DNA of 64,000 bases from CAYJLC01 sp964370735 (GTDB lineage Bacteria; Bacillota; Clostridia; Oscillospirales; Butyricicoccaceae): NCBI GenBank assembly GCA_964370735.1, contig CAYJLC010000006.1:1-64000 (forward strand), in the 5' to 3' direction. This document shows positions 33,378 through 41,823 of the stretch, one piece after another. Under the pieces are notes generated by a model, which saw only the letters and a program-made list of their open reading frames with translations, was not told the DNA's origin and searched no databases. The position numbers were made by a program, and so were the translations under genes. The stretch's first letter is position 1. Every line of letters starts with the position of its first letter.

Positions 33378-34415
33378 GTGGACGTGAATATGTTGCAAAT
33401 GCTTGTAACTAACGTAGACCTACCAAAAGGTTCGAATGTTGATACTCCTGATAATGAAAACGGCAACTTTAAAAATTTGATTGAAGATAAATATAGCGAG
33501 CAAAATTCGAGCAAAAATCAAAAAGATGAAGAGCCGAAAGAAGAGCTAGCAGCTGTTTCTCTAGCAAATCAACCGAGAGATATTATGCTAGACCTTAAAA
33601 AATATGTAAACGTGGCTGAATTTGTGAATGTAGCTGAAATTTCAGTGGATTCTATCGACCCGTTAGCATTATTATCCGAAGTTAATTTCAAGCCGGAAGC
33701 TGAAAACCAAAATATCGGAATTATGGAGCGTTTTATTCTTAAAAACGCAACAGAAAACCCAACCGCTGAAGAAATAGAGTTTGTTTTTTCAAAAGCTAAT
33801 ATCGAAACGGCAGATACTGAAGGCATGAGCGAGAAAGATATTTCTAAAATGGCAGAAGATTTGGCGAAAAAAATTCTTTCAGACGGAAATATGGGAACTT
33901 CTAGCGAAGGCGACCAATTATTTGACGGTAGTGATAGTGCTGATATTAGTGCATATCTTTTTAAAGATGTCGAAAATGCGCCGATAAAAGTTTCTGAACC
34001 TACTCAAATTCTCAATACTGAATCTGAAACATTTGGTCAAGATTTATTAAAATCTATCGAAACATCTATTGCAGATGGTCTAGAAAAAGTTACAATCAAA
34101 CTTGCGCCAGAAAGTCTAGGAAATGTGACTATCGAAATTACAAAAGACGTAAATGGAATCATAAACGTCGTGCTTAATGCCGATAGTGAACTTGGAAACA
34201 AGGCTTTAAAAGAAACTTTACCGATGTTAAATCAGGCATTATCATCGCAAAATAGCGAAGTAAAAGTTATGGTTTTAGCGAATGAAAATGCACCAGAACA
34301 TCAAAACTTAGACCACAATGGTAATGGTCAAAATAAAAGAGAAAGAGAAAAGGAAAAGGAAACTTCGGATGAATTTATCCAAAAACTCAGACTAGGAATG
34401 TTAAACATAGTATAA
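33378..34415 (+). CDS. fliK: Flagellar hook-length control protein FliK
   Basis: Measures hook length and switches export specificity through FlhB. 345 residues: a polar, weakly conserved first two thirds, and the C-terminal FliK domain with VTIKLAPESLGNVTIEITKD and ALSSQNSEVKVMVLANE. A KREREKEKE tail precedes the last helix. The frame is open from GTG 33369, but that codon lies inside the AAAGGAGG ribosome site; GTG 33378, eight bases downstream, is the sensible start. A second FliK-like C-terminus occurs at 24119-25555. Confidence 0.9.
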   Translation: MDVNMLQMLVTNVDLPKGSNVDTPDNENGNFKNLIEDKYSEQNSSKNQKDEEPKEELAAVSLANQPRDIMLDLKKYVNVAEFVNVAEISVDSIDPLALLSEVNFKPEAENQNIGIMERFILKNATENPTAEEIEFVFSKANIETADTEGMSEKDISKMAEDLAKKILSDGNMGTSSEGDQLFDGSDSADISAYLFKDVENAPIKVSEPTQILNTESETFGQDLLKSIETSIADGLEKVTIKLAPESLGNVTIEITKDVNGIINVVLNADSELGNKALKETLPMLNQALSSQNSEVKVMVLANENAPEHQNLDHNGNGQNKREREKEKETSDEFIQKLRLGMLNIV

Positions 34416-34427
34416 GGAGAAATGTAT

Positions 34428-35036
34428 ATGGATTTTTTATCAATTGCAAATACTGGATTTACAAATAGTATTGCAAAGATGTCAAACAATACAAGTTCTT
34501 TTGCTTCTACTCAATCAACCTACACACAACCATCTATAAGTGAACTAGAAAAAACCCTTGAGGGATTTGAATATCGTGACCCAGACGATGATATCGGGTT
34601 AGGATTTGAAGATTTTTTAAGCCTAATGGTGCAACAGCTTCAAAACCAAACGATGGACAATACAGCAGACACAACAGAAATGTTAAATCAACTAGTTCAA
34701 ATGTCAACGGTACAAACAATGTCGGCACTTGAAGAAGGAATTTCGTCGTTATTAGTGTCAAGCAACCAAAGTTATGCAGCTTCTCTTGTTGGAAAAGACG
34801 TAACAGTTGCAAATTTTGACTCAGAAGGAAGTATCATAGAAATTTTTGGAACAGTAACTGGTTCTGGAACTTATGATGGACAGCCTGTAATTTTTGTCGA
34901 TGATGTTATGTATTATATGGACAGCATAATGGCAGTAGGTAGATTACCGGAAATGGAAGAAACACCTGAAACTGATGAAGGAACATCGGAAGAAGATACA
35001 GAAATAGACCCAGAAGAGGAATCTGTAACTATTTAG
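34428..35036 (+). CDS. flgD: Flagellar hook cap/assembly protein FlgD
   Basis: Scaffold that caps the growing hook. 202 residues from ATG 34428. The N-terminal FlgD domain has the hallmark FLSLMVQQLQNQTMDNTADTTEMLNQLVQMSTVQ-type segment (about residues 60-105). A beta-rich part VGKDVTVANFDSEG and a very acidic, Thr/Glu-rich tail follow. ATG 34422 is only two bases after AAGGAG, while 34428 is eight, so the latter is preferred. The C-terminal part is short compared with FlgD of enteric bacteria, as in other Firmicutes. Confidence 0.95.
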   Translation: MDFLSIANTGFTNSIAKMSNNTSSFASTQSTYTQPSISELEKTLEGFEYRDPDDDIGLGFEDFLSLMVQQLQNQTMDNTADTTEMLNQLVQMSTVQTMSALEEGISSLLVSSNQSYAASLVGKDVTVANFDSEGSIIEIFGTVTGSGTYDGQPVIFVDDVMYYMDSIMAVGRLPEMEETPETDEGTSEEDTEIDPEEESVTI

Positions 35037-35048
35037 GAGGTGGTTTTA

Positions 35049-35429
35049 ATGATGGATCATAGAATAAAGGCTCTCTCAACACCACCGTTGTCGTCTAGTA
35101 CGATACAAAGACAAACAAATGTAAATACTGGTGCTGATTTTGGCGCTATATTTAACGAAGAGCTTTTAAAATCAAGACAAGTTGAATTTTCGAAACACGC
35201 TATGGAAAGAGTTTCAGAAAGAGGAATTAACATTGACGATAATTTAATGAAAAGTCTAAACGATTCTGTGTCAAAAGCAGAGGCTAAAGGTGTTAAAAAT
35301 TATTTAGCATTAGGAAATGACTTAGCATTTATTGTGAATGTTCCAAATAACAGAGTAATTACTGCCATGTCGAGTGACGAAATGAAACAAAATATTTTCA
35401 CAAACATAGACGGAGCAATTATTTTATAA
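35049..35429 (+). CDS. TIGR02530-type flagellar operon protein
   Basis: A 126-residue conserved small protein that follows flgD in many Firmicutes flagellar operons. Visible core: FSKHAMERVSERGINI and GNDLAFIVNVPNNRVITAMSSDEMK. No signal peptide or helix for the membrane. Function not established; the position between the hook cap and hook genes suggests a role in hook assembly. An upstream in-frame GTG (35040) overlaps the AGGAGG site; ATG 35049 is eight bases from it. Another ATG follows at 35052. Confidence 0.87.
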   Translation: MMDHRIKALSTPPLSSSTIQRQTNVNTGADFGAIFNEELLKSRQVEFSKHAMERVSERGINIDDNLMKSLNDSVSKAEAKGVKNYLALGNDLAFIVNVPNNRVITAMSSDEMKQNIFTNIDGAIIL

Positions 35430-35453
35430 GCAGGACCTTTTAAGGGTGCTTAA

Positions 35454-35474
35454 TATAAGTCCGAATGACTTATA
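35454..35474 (+). promoter_or_regulatory. Hairpin just upstream of flgE
   Basis: Perfect eight-base stem TATAAGTC/GACTTATA with a five-base loop, 15 bases before the flgE ribosome site. There is no T run, so it is not an intrinsic terminator. It may affect mRNA processing or stability. Confidence 0.5.
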
Positions 35475-35500
35475 GCTTCGTAATAGAATAGGAGATTTAT

Positions 35501-36646
35501 ATGGCTTTATCAGGAGCAATGAGCTCAGGTATTTCTGGATTAAAAGCGCACATGGACGCGTTAAACGTAGTAGGTAATAACGTTGCAAATGTTAATACTT
35601 TTGGATATAAAGCAGGTAGAGTTACTTTCGAAGAAAGTATCTACTCTTCAATAAAATCAGGTGCTGATGGTAGCACAACATCTGGTGGTATAAACCCTTC
35701 TCAAGTAGGTTATGGTGTATCAATCGGTTCTATCGACCTTGATATCGCTGCAAAACCTATGAAACCGACTGGTATTTCATCAGACTTAGCAATTCAAGGC
35801 GATGGTTTCTTTATCATTGGTGACAAAGACATAATCGACACATCAAAAACAACTGAATTAAATGGCGTTATGTTAAGCCGTGTTGGTGATTTCGCTTTCG
35901 ATTCTGATGGATATTTAGTAGACGGTAAAGGTAATGTTGTTCATGGTTTTGTTGCAGTAAATGCATCACAAGACGTTGACACAGGCGAAATAACGCCGTC
36001 AACCGAGCCAGGTAATGACGGTGCTGTATATATTAGTACACAATTAGTTCCGATTAGATTGCCTTTAGGTTTTGTTAATGCAGACGGAGCAGACCCAGAC
36101 GACGCAGATTATATCGAAGATGGTTCTACAATTTATCCGTTTATAGATGATGCAACTGGTAATAACTCTACCGAAGGTATTACAGACGAAACATTAGCAG
36201 AGTCTACACCAATTCGTGTAAACAATATCACATTCGATTCATCTGGTAAAATAACGGCAATCAACGAAATCACAAACGAAGTTGTTACTATCGGTTATGT
36301 TGCATTAGCGACAGTTCCAAACCCTAGTGCAGTAACACATACTAGTGGACCTTATTACCAAGCATTAGGAAACACTGGTGATGTTTCGATTGTATCTCCG
36401 AGTGGAACTATCAGTGGAGCACTTAATAACGGTGTTGCTGGGGAATCAGAAGATGGTACTGAATTACCACAACCAATCATCGGACAAGGTTCGGCTTTGT
36501 TAAATGGTTTCTTAGAAGAATCAGGAACAGACATCGCAACAGAATTTGCAAATATGATTATTTATCAAAGAGGTTATCAAGCGAATACGCGTATCGTAAC
36601 AGTTACAGACACAATGCTTGAAGAACTTATTAATATGAAAAGATAA
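35501..36646 (+). CDS. flgE: Flagellar hook protein FlgE
   Basis: Building block of the flexible hook, exported by the flagellar type III system. 381 residues. The N-terminal rod/hook signature MSSGISGLKAHMDALNVVGNN is followed by VNTFGYKAGRVTF. The middle is an acidic, Asp/Gly-rich exposed domain, and the C-terminus FANMIIYQRGYQANTRIVTV is the family coiled segment. GGAG precedes the ATG. Hairpins lie immediately before and after this gene. Confidence 0.95.
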   Translation: MALSGAMSSGISGLKAHMDALNVVGNNVANVNTFGYKAGRVTFEESIYSSIKSGADGSTTSGGINPSQVGYGVSIGSIDLDIAAKPMKPTGISSDLAIQGDGFFIIGDKDIIDTSKTTELNGVMLSRVGDFAFDSDGYLVDGKGNVVHGFVAVNASQDVDTGEITPSTEPGNDGAVYISTQLVPIRLPLGFVNADGADPDDADYIEDGSTIYPFIDDATGNNSTEGITDETLAESTPIRVNNITFDSSGKITAINEITNEVVTIGYVALATVPNPSAVTHTSGPYYQALGNTGDVSIVSPSGTISGALNNGVAGESEDGTELPQPIIGQGSALLNGFLEESGTDIATEFANMIIYQRGYQANTRIVTVTDTMLEELINMKR

Positions 36647-36664
36647 TTAAGTTTTAAAGATTTT

Positions 36665-36703
36665 ATCATGACCCAGTTTAGGAAACTTTTCTGGGTCGAT
36701 GAT
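36665..36703 (+). promoter_or_regulatory. Hairpin just downstream of flgE
   Basis: Stem GACCCAG/CTGGGTC (36670-36676 with 36691-36697) extended outward by ATCA/TGAT, in an 89-base gap before flbD. No T run. Probably an mRNA stability or processing element, or a weak pause site, inside the operon. Confidence 0.5.
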
Positions 36704-36735
36704 GAAAAATTTAAAGTGAAGAAAGTAGGAAATGT

Positions 36736-36951
36736 ATGATTAGGCTAACAAAAATGAACAAGGAAGTTTTTTTATTAAATCATAATCAAATCGAATACAT
36801 TGAGTTAATTCCTGAATGTAAAATTGTTATGATGAACCATGATTATTATATCGTTCGTGATAGTTTAGACGATGTTATAAACAAAATAAAAGAATATAAT
36901 GCAAAAGTGTTGGATATTCATAGACAAATATCAGTAACAGAACACAGATAA
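36736..36951 (+). CDS. flbD: Flagellar protein FlbD (SwrD family)
   Basis: A 71-residue protein of the FlbD family: MIRLTKMNKEVFLLNHNQIEYIE is the diagnostic start and DYYIVRDSLDDVINKI follows. In Bacillus its homologue SwrD raises motor power for swarming by supporting stator function. The next genes here are motA and motB, consistent with that. Small, soluble, no signal peptide. RBS AGTAGGA. Confidence 0.93.
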   Translation: MIRLTKMNKEVFLLNHNQIEYIELIPECKIVMMNHDYYIVRDSLDDVINKIKEYNAKVLDIHRQISVTEHR

Positions 36952-36979
36952 ATAAAATTTAGGGAAAGGATATTGGACT

Positions 36980-37807
36980 ATGAATATATTATACTTAGTT
37001 GGGATACTTGTAGCTGCCGTACTTACTGTTTTAGGGATTATCACAAGCATAAATTTATCTCCGTTTGGCATTACGTTTGCAGTTGAAAACTTAGCAAACT
37101 TCTTTGATGCAGCGTCGGTATTAATCGTTATCGGTGGTACTTTATCAGTAGTAATTGCCAGTTACCCAAAACATGCAATGGCCTCTTTCAAACATTTTAT
37201 GATTTTGCTTAAATCAAAAACCTACAACCCAATAACCTATATTGACCAGCTAGTTGAGCTTGGTAATATCGCGAGAAAAAATGGTCTTTTAGCACTTGAA
37301 GAAAAAGTGAACGAACAAAAAGACCCGTTTTTCAAATCGGCAATCACCCTTTTGGTTGATGCAAACGACCCAGACCGCGTTAGGACAATTTTAGAAAACG
37401 ATATGTCACAAACTATGGACAGACACGCAACAGTTATCGCGATGTACGAAAAAGGCTCTGGTGCTGCACCTGCCTTTGGTATGATAGGTACACTTGTTGG
37501 TCTTGTTAATATGCTTAAAGGACTTGGTGGAGGCGATATGGACTCATTAGGACCTGACATGTCCGTTGCCTTACTTACAACATTCTACGGTTCGTTTTTA
37601 GCCCACGTTGTATTCGGTCCTATCGTTACAAACTTACAGGCAAGAGATGAAGAAGAAATGCTTTGTAAACAAATAATAATCGAGGGTGTAATGGCTATTC
37701 AAGCCGGTGAAAACCCGAAATTCCTAAAAGAATATTTACTTGTATTTATGAATCAAAAAGCTCGTGAAAAAGCAGCTGCAAGTTCTGGCGACGGTGGCGG
37801 AGAATAA
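36980..37807 (+). CDS. motA: Flagellar motor stator protein MotA
   Basis: The stator subunit that couples ion flow to FliG. 275 residues: four membrane helices (about 5-25, 35-55, 150-175, 185-205) and a large cytoplasmic loop containing NGLLALEEKVNEQKDPFFKSAI. The segment GAAPAFGMIGTLVGLVNMLKGLGG is highly conserved. Ion type (H+ or Na+) cannot be decided. It sits inside the operon between flbD and fliM. AAAGGA lies about nine bases before the ATG. Confidence 0.95.
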   Translation: MNILYLVGILVAAVLTVLGIITSINLSPFGITFAVENLANFFDAASVLIVIGGTLSVVIASYPKHAMASFKHFMILLKSKTYNPITYIDQLVELGNIARKNGLLALEEKVNEQKDPFFKSAITLLVDANDPDRVRTILENDMSQTMDRHATVIAMYEKGSGAAPAFGMIGTLVGLVNMLKGLGGGDMDSLGPDMSVALLTTFYGSFLAHVVFGPIVTNLQARDEEEMLCKQIIIEGVMAIQAGENPKFLKEYLLVFMNQKAREKAAASSGDGGGE

Positions 37808-37837
37808 TACATAAAGATTGAGAATGGAGTGTAATTA

Positions 37838-38632
37838 ATGGTTAAGAAAAAGAAAAAATCATCTGGTGGTGGAGCCAACTGGATGGACACTTATGGTGAC
37901 TTGGTTACGCTTTTATTTGCATTCTTCGTTATGCTTTATGCCATGTCATCTGTTGATGAATCAAAATGGGTTGAACTTGTAAAATCATTTAATCCAGATG
38001 CTATTACAGACGAGGGAAATCCACTTCCTGGAGCAACAGAAGGACCTGCGATTGGTCCAGATTATACTGAATCAGATGGTGGAAATGTTTTTGATGTTAT
38101 AATGCAATCTATCCAAGAAATGATTGAAAACGAAGGTCTTACTGAAAAAGTTTCTGTTACAAAGGGTAATGGTTATGTGTTCGTAACATTTGACGATTCG
38201 GTATTTTTCACAGGAGATAGCTACACGCTACTAGACTCGGGGAAACATGTTTTAGACCTGTTATCCGAATCATTAGTAGCAGGAGCAGACGAGATAAACG
38301 AAATAAGAGTTTTAGGGCATACAGCGCAAGCCGACCCTAGCCGACCAAACTACTCTTATGGCGATAGATTTCTAGCATCTAATCGTGCAACAATAGTTAC
38401 AGTTTATTTACAAGATAAAGAAATTGTCGACCCTAGCCGACTTGTGAGTGTCGGATATGGACAATGGCGACCAGTTGGAGATAACTCGAATCCAGAGGGT
38501 CAATCAGCAAATAGAAGAGTTGAGATTATTATAAGTGGATTTGATTCTGAAGAAACTTATGATGAAATAGAAAATTACTACATTATGCGTGATGGTGCTG
38601 AAAGCACTGAAGACGTAAATTTGGAGGAATAA
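37838..38632 (+). CDS. motB: Flagellar motor stator protein MotB
   Basis: The stator subunit that carries the ion-binding Asp and anchors to peptidoglycan. 264 residues: a lysine-rich N-terminus, one membrane helix with the essential Asp21 in YGDLVTLLFAFFVMLYAMS, a linker, and an OmpA-like domain. The OmpA-like domain shows ASNRATIVTVYL, LVSVGYGQWRP and NRRVEIII. GGAG precedes the ATG. It follows motA by 30 bases. Confidence 0.95.
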   Translation: MVKKKKKSSGGGANWMDTYGDLVTLLFAFFVMLYAMSSVDESKWVELVKSFNPDAITDEGNPLPGATEGPAIGPDYTESDGGNVFDVIMQSIQEMIENEGLTEKVSVTKGNGYVFVTFDDSVFFTGDSYTLLDSGKHVLDLLSESLVAGADEINEIRVLGHTAQADPSRPNYSYGDRFLASNRATIVTVYLQDKEIVDPSRLVSVGYGQWRPVGDNSNPEGQSANRRVEIIISGFDSEETYDEIENYYIMRDGAESTEDVNLEE

Positions 38633-38661
38633 TGCATATTTTTATGAATGGGGGGATTTAA

Positions 38662-39672
38662 GTGGCAGAAGTTTTATCGCAAAGCCAGATAGACGCATTA
38701 TTAAACGCTTCAAAAGAGCCTGCAAACGACAAACCAAAAGCTGCTGCGACTGAAGAACAAAAATATCGTAAATATGATTTTTATAGTCCTCGAAAGTTTA
38801 CAAAAGATAGAATTAAAATGCTCGGTGGTATATTTGAAAACTATACTCGAGTAATAAACTCTAGGATAAATGGTCTTTTGAGAACGACTTGTGACATACA
38901 GGTTGAATCTATTGAAGAGCAACGATATTACGAATTTTCAAATGCGATTTCAGAGGGCGATGTGTTAACTATCGTCGATATGAAAATAAAAAATCAACAG
39001 CAATATGACGAACAACCTTGTCTATATCATTTTTCTACTTCGATAATGCTTAGTATGATTGATAGACTGATGGGTGGTAAAGGTGATTTAGACGAATCGG
39101 TTGAGGCAGGTTATATTTTTACAGATGTTGAAATAAAATTATATGAAAATCTAGTTCGAGAAATGATTGAGCTTCTTTATCAAAGTTGGGAAAATTATAT
39201 CGAAATGGACTTCCATTATCGCCGAATTGAAACAAACCCAACGCTAGTGCAAATTATGGGACTAGACGAAACGGTTATCATAGTAAGCATTGATTTACAA
39301 TTCCCAAACTGCACAGGCAGAATGAATATATGTTTACCTGGCATGTCGCTTACAAATGTGTTTAACAAAATAGCGTCATCAAGCTCAATCGGAAGAAGTT
39401 CTGGAGAGGACAATTCCGAAGAGATTATGGGAATTTTAAAAGATTCAGAGCTTGAAATAAAAGCAGAACTTGCAAAAACTGAACTTAAACTACAAGATAT
39501 TTATTCGCTAGCTGTCGGTGATGTAATCGATTTAAGCAAACCGTCTGATAGTGCTATAAATCTCTATGTAGAAGACGCACCTTGGTTTAGTGGAAAATTA
39601 GGGCTACAAAATAACAATATTTCTGTCAAGATTCTTGATACCTATTATAATCAAGGGAGAGGAGAAAATTAA
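38662..39672 (+). CDS. fliM: Flagellar motor switch protein FliM
   Basis: A C-ring protein that binds phosphorylated CheY and passes the signal to FliG. 336 residues. The N-terminal CheY-docking peptide is EVLSQSQIDALLNAS, followed by the CheC-like middle domain with MLGGIFENYTRVI and a C-terminal SpoA (FliN-like) domain. The start is GTG with GGGGGG upstream. The usual fliL gene is not found before it; motB is there instead. Confidence 0.95.
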   Translation: MAEVLSQSQIDALLNASKEPANDKPKAAATEEQKYRKYDFYSPRKFTKDRIKMLGGIFENYTRVINSRINGLLRTTCDIQVESIEEQRYYEFSNAISEGDVLTIVDMKIKNQQQYDEQPCLYHFSTSIMLSMIDRLMGGKGDLDESVEAGYIFTDVEIKLYENLVREMIELLYQSWENYIEMDFHYRRIETNPTLVQIMGLDETVIIVSIDLQFPNCTGRMNICLPGMSLTNVFNKIASSSSIGRSSGEDNSEEIMGILKDSELEIKAELAKTELKLQDIYSLAVGDVIDLSKPSDSAINLYVEDAPWFSGKLGLQNNNISVKILDTYYNQGRGEN

Positions 39673-39677
39673 AAGCT

Positions 39678-41039
39678 ATGGAACAAAAAATATTTACTGC
39701 AATGGAGCTTGACGCCATAGGCGAGGTTATGAATATAAGCCTTGGTTCTTCGGCTACTGCTATTTCGAATATGCTAAATCATAGGGTTGATATTTCTACA
39801 CCAACTGTTGATGTTGTAAATTCGATAGATTTTCACATCGAGGAAGTAGACCCTGCAGTCGGCGTTGAAATCGAATACGTTTCAGGTCTTTCTGGTAGCA
39901 ATATTATGCTACTTAAAAGAGAAGATGTTAGAGTAATTGTAAACATCTTAATGGGGACGGAGTTTCCGGATGAGGAATTCGAAATTAATGACTTAACTGT
40001 TAGTGCTGTATGCGAAGTAATGAATCAAATGATGGGGGCGTCGGCAACTGCACTCTCGGAATTTTTCGGAAAAGCTACAAATATCTCTACTCCGAAACAT
40101 TATTACGAAGACCAATTAGATCAGCTAAAAGAAAAATTAGTAATAGACCCTGAAGAAGTTTTAGCTGTAAGGTTTACGATAACCATTGAGGATAAACTAA
40201 AGAGTGATTTCCTAAATATTATGTCGCTTGAACTAGCTCGTGATCTTTTAGACGGATTTGGAATGGCTTTCGGTTCGGAAGAACCAGCCAAAGAACCAGA
40301 AAAAGCGCCAGAGCCTGTTGTTCAAGAAACATCTGGAGGGAAATTAAGCCAAGAGGAAATCGAGAGAATGCTAGGCGGCATGGGAGTTTCTACTTCGGAG
40401 CCAGAACCAGAACCGACGCAAGCTCCACCACCTTCTTCACCACCTCCACAAGCACAAATGCCAGATCCTAATTATGGAGCACCACCTCAAGGAATGCCAC
40501 CGCAAGGATACAATCCTTACGGAATGCCGCCTCAAGGATATGACCCATATTATGGAATGCCACCACAAGGTTACCCACAATATCCACCACAANNNNNNNN
40601 NNNNNNNNNNNNNNNNNNNNNNNNNNNNNNNNNNNNNNNNNNNNNNNNNNNNNNNNNNNNNNNNNNNNNNNNNNNNNNNNNNNNNNNNNNNNCAGAACCT
40701 AAAGTTATTAACACAAGACAAGTTAATCTGCCGTCGTTCGATTTAGGTGATAAACTAACTAAAGAACAAGCCGATAATCTTGATTTAATCATGTCTGTAC
40801 CTTTAGAAGTTTCTGTTGAAATCGGAAGAACAAAGAGAAAAGTTGAAGATATTTTAACATTCTCAAAAGGAACTCTTGTTGTACTAGATAAGCTTGCAGG
40901 CGATCAAGTTGATTTATTTGTAAATGGGCTTTGTGTTGCAAGGGGCGATGTTGTTGTAATCGAAGATAATTTCGGTGTTAGAATTACCGAAGTATTAAAA
41001 AATAATCAAATTGCTGATTTACTAAAAAATAATAAATAA
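39678..41039 (+). CDS. fliY: Flagellar motor switch phosphatase FliY (with assembly gap)
   Basis: A Firmicutes C-ring protein that dephosphorylates CheY-P and supplies the FliN domain. Residues 1-200 are CheC-like, with both phosphatase motifs intact (Asp12-Glu16-Asn19 and Ser109-Glu113-Asn116). A long linker (about 200-345) carries LSQEEIERMLGG at 223-234, then Pro/Gln/Gly/Tyr repeats running into 100 N bases. The C-terminal FliN domain (about 355-453) has PLEVSVEIGRTKRKVEDIL. True length is unknown because of the gap, although the frame reads through as written. Unlike Bacillus FliY, it has no docking motif at the N-terminus. The ribosome site, GAGGAG, is rather distant. Confidence 0.93.
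   Translation: MEQKIFTAMELDAIGEVMNISLGSSATAISNMLNHRVDISTPTVDVVNSIDFHIEEVDPAVGVEIEYVSGLSGSNIMLLKREDVRVIVNILMGTEFPDEEFEINDLTVSAVCEVMNQMMGASATALSEFFGKATNISTPKHYYEDQLDQLKEKLVIDPEEVLAVRFTITIEDKLKSDFLNIMSLELARDLLDGFGMAFGSEEPAKEPEKAPEPVVQETSGGKLSQEEIERMLGGMGVSTSEPEPEPTQAPPPSSPPPQAQMPDPNYGAPPQGMPPQGYNPYGMPPQGYDPYYGMPPQGYPQYPPQXXXXXXXXXXXXXXXXXXXXXXXXXXXXXXXXXXEPKVINTRQVNLPSFDLGDKLTKEQADNLDLIMSVPLEVSVEIGRTKRKVEDILTFSKGTLVVLDKLAGDQVDLFVNGLCVARGDVVVIEDNFGVRITEVLKNNQIADLLKNNK
40476..40592 (+). repeat. Pro-Gln-Gly tandem repeat in fliY
   Basis: Imperfect in-frame repeats encoding PPQGM, PPQGY and related units with Asn-Pro-Tyr and Asp-Pro-Tyr spacers. The repeat runs directly into the N gap, so its real length is not known. 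Confidence 0.85.
40593..40692. other. Assembly gap of 100 N
   Basis: Exactly 100 unknown bases inside fliY, a common placeholder length. It coincides with the Pro/Gln-rich repeat, which probably defeated assembly. Confidence 0.98.
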
Positions 41040-41068
41040 TATAATAAATTGAAAAGGATGATAATAAT

Positions 41069-41434
41069 ATGTCAAAAATTTTAGTTGTTGATGATGCTGC
41101 ATTCATGAGAAAAGTAATTAAAGATACCCTTACAAAAAACGGTTATACAGATGTTCACGAGGCTGTTGACGGTTTAGACGCTACTCAAAAATATGATGAA
41201 CTTAAACCAAATCTAGTTTTATTAGACATCACTATGCCGAATATGGATGGATTAGAAGCTTTAAAAGTAATTCGTGGTAAAGACCCATCTGCAAACGTTG
41301 TTATGTGTTCTGCAATGGGACAAGAAGCGATGGTTGTTGAAGCTGTTCAAAATGGTATCAAAGATTTTATTGTAAAACCATTTAAAGAAGACCGTTTAAT
41401 GAAAACTGTTAACTCAATTTTAGGAAATGGTTAA
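41069..41434 (+). CDS. cheY: Chemotaxis response regulator CheY
   Basis: Single receiver domain of 121 residues that carries the CheA phosphate to the motor switch. Acid pocket VVDDA (Asp8, Asp9), phospho-acceptor Asp53 in LVLLDITMPNMDG, the switch serine in MCSAMGQ and the conserved lysine in IVKPFKED are all present. RBS AAAAGGATG. It sits between fliY and fliO as in Bacillus. Confidence 0.96.
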   Translation: MSKILVVDDAAFMRKVIKDTLTKNGYTDVHEAVDGLDATQKYDELKPNLVLLDITMPNMDGLEALKVIRGKDPSANVVMCSAMGQEAMVVEAVQNGIKDFIVKPFKEDRLMKTVNSILGNG

Positions 41435-41436
41435 TT

Positions 41437-41823
41437 ATGCTCGATGAAGTTTTAAGCCTTATATGGGCACTCCTTATGATTGTGGTGGTGCTTGCACTTG
41501 CATATTTGTTTACAAGATATGTTGCAGGTATCGCTACGGTCAAAGGGTTTAAGCCTAGAGGTAGAAAAATTAACATTTTAGAGCAAATAGCAATATCAAA
41601 AGATCAAAAGCTTCTTCTTGTGAAAGTTGGTGAAAAAGTATATTTTCTAGGCAGTTCACAAGGGAGTATAAACCAAATAAGTGAAATTTCTAAAGAGGAA
41701 TTATCTCTTTGGGAAGAGGAGGATGAAGCTTTTAAAACATCGGAGAATATGAGTTTTAAAGATGCGTTAAAAAAGGTTATGTCTAAAAATCAGGACGGAG
41801 GGAACAATGGATCCATTAATTAA
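41437..41823 (+). CDS. fliO: Flagellar biosynthetic protein FliO/FliZ
   Basis: Single-pass membrane protein that helps assemble the FliP export-gate pore. 128 residues: membrane helix at about 7-27, then the cytoplasmic FliO domain with RGRKINILEQIAISKDQKLLLVKVGEKVYFLG, and a polar tail. Its end overlaps fliP by 17 bases. A clear Shine-Dalgarno is lacking; it follows cheY by two bases. Confidence 0.9.
   Translation: MLDEVLSLIWALLMIVVVLALAYLFTRYVAGIATVKGFKPRGRKINILEQIAISKDQKLLLVKVGEKVYFLGSSQGSINQISEISKEELSLWEEEDEAFKTSENMSFKDALKKVMSKNQDGGNNGSIN

Noticed and set aside
40437..40792. Three extra ORFs across the N gap on both strands
   Set aside because: They exist only because the N run carries no stops. 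They overlap fliY, which has the correct domain content on the plus strand.
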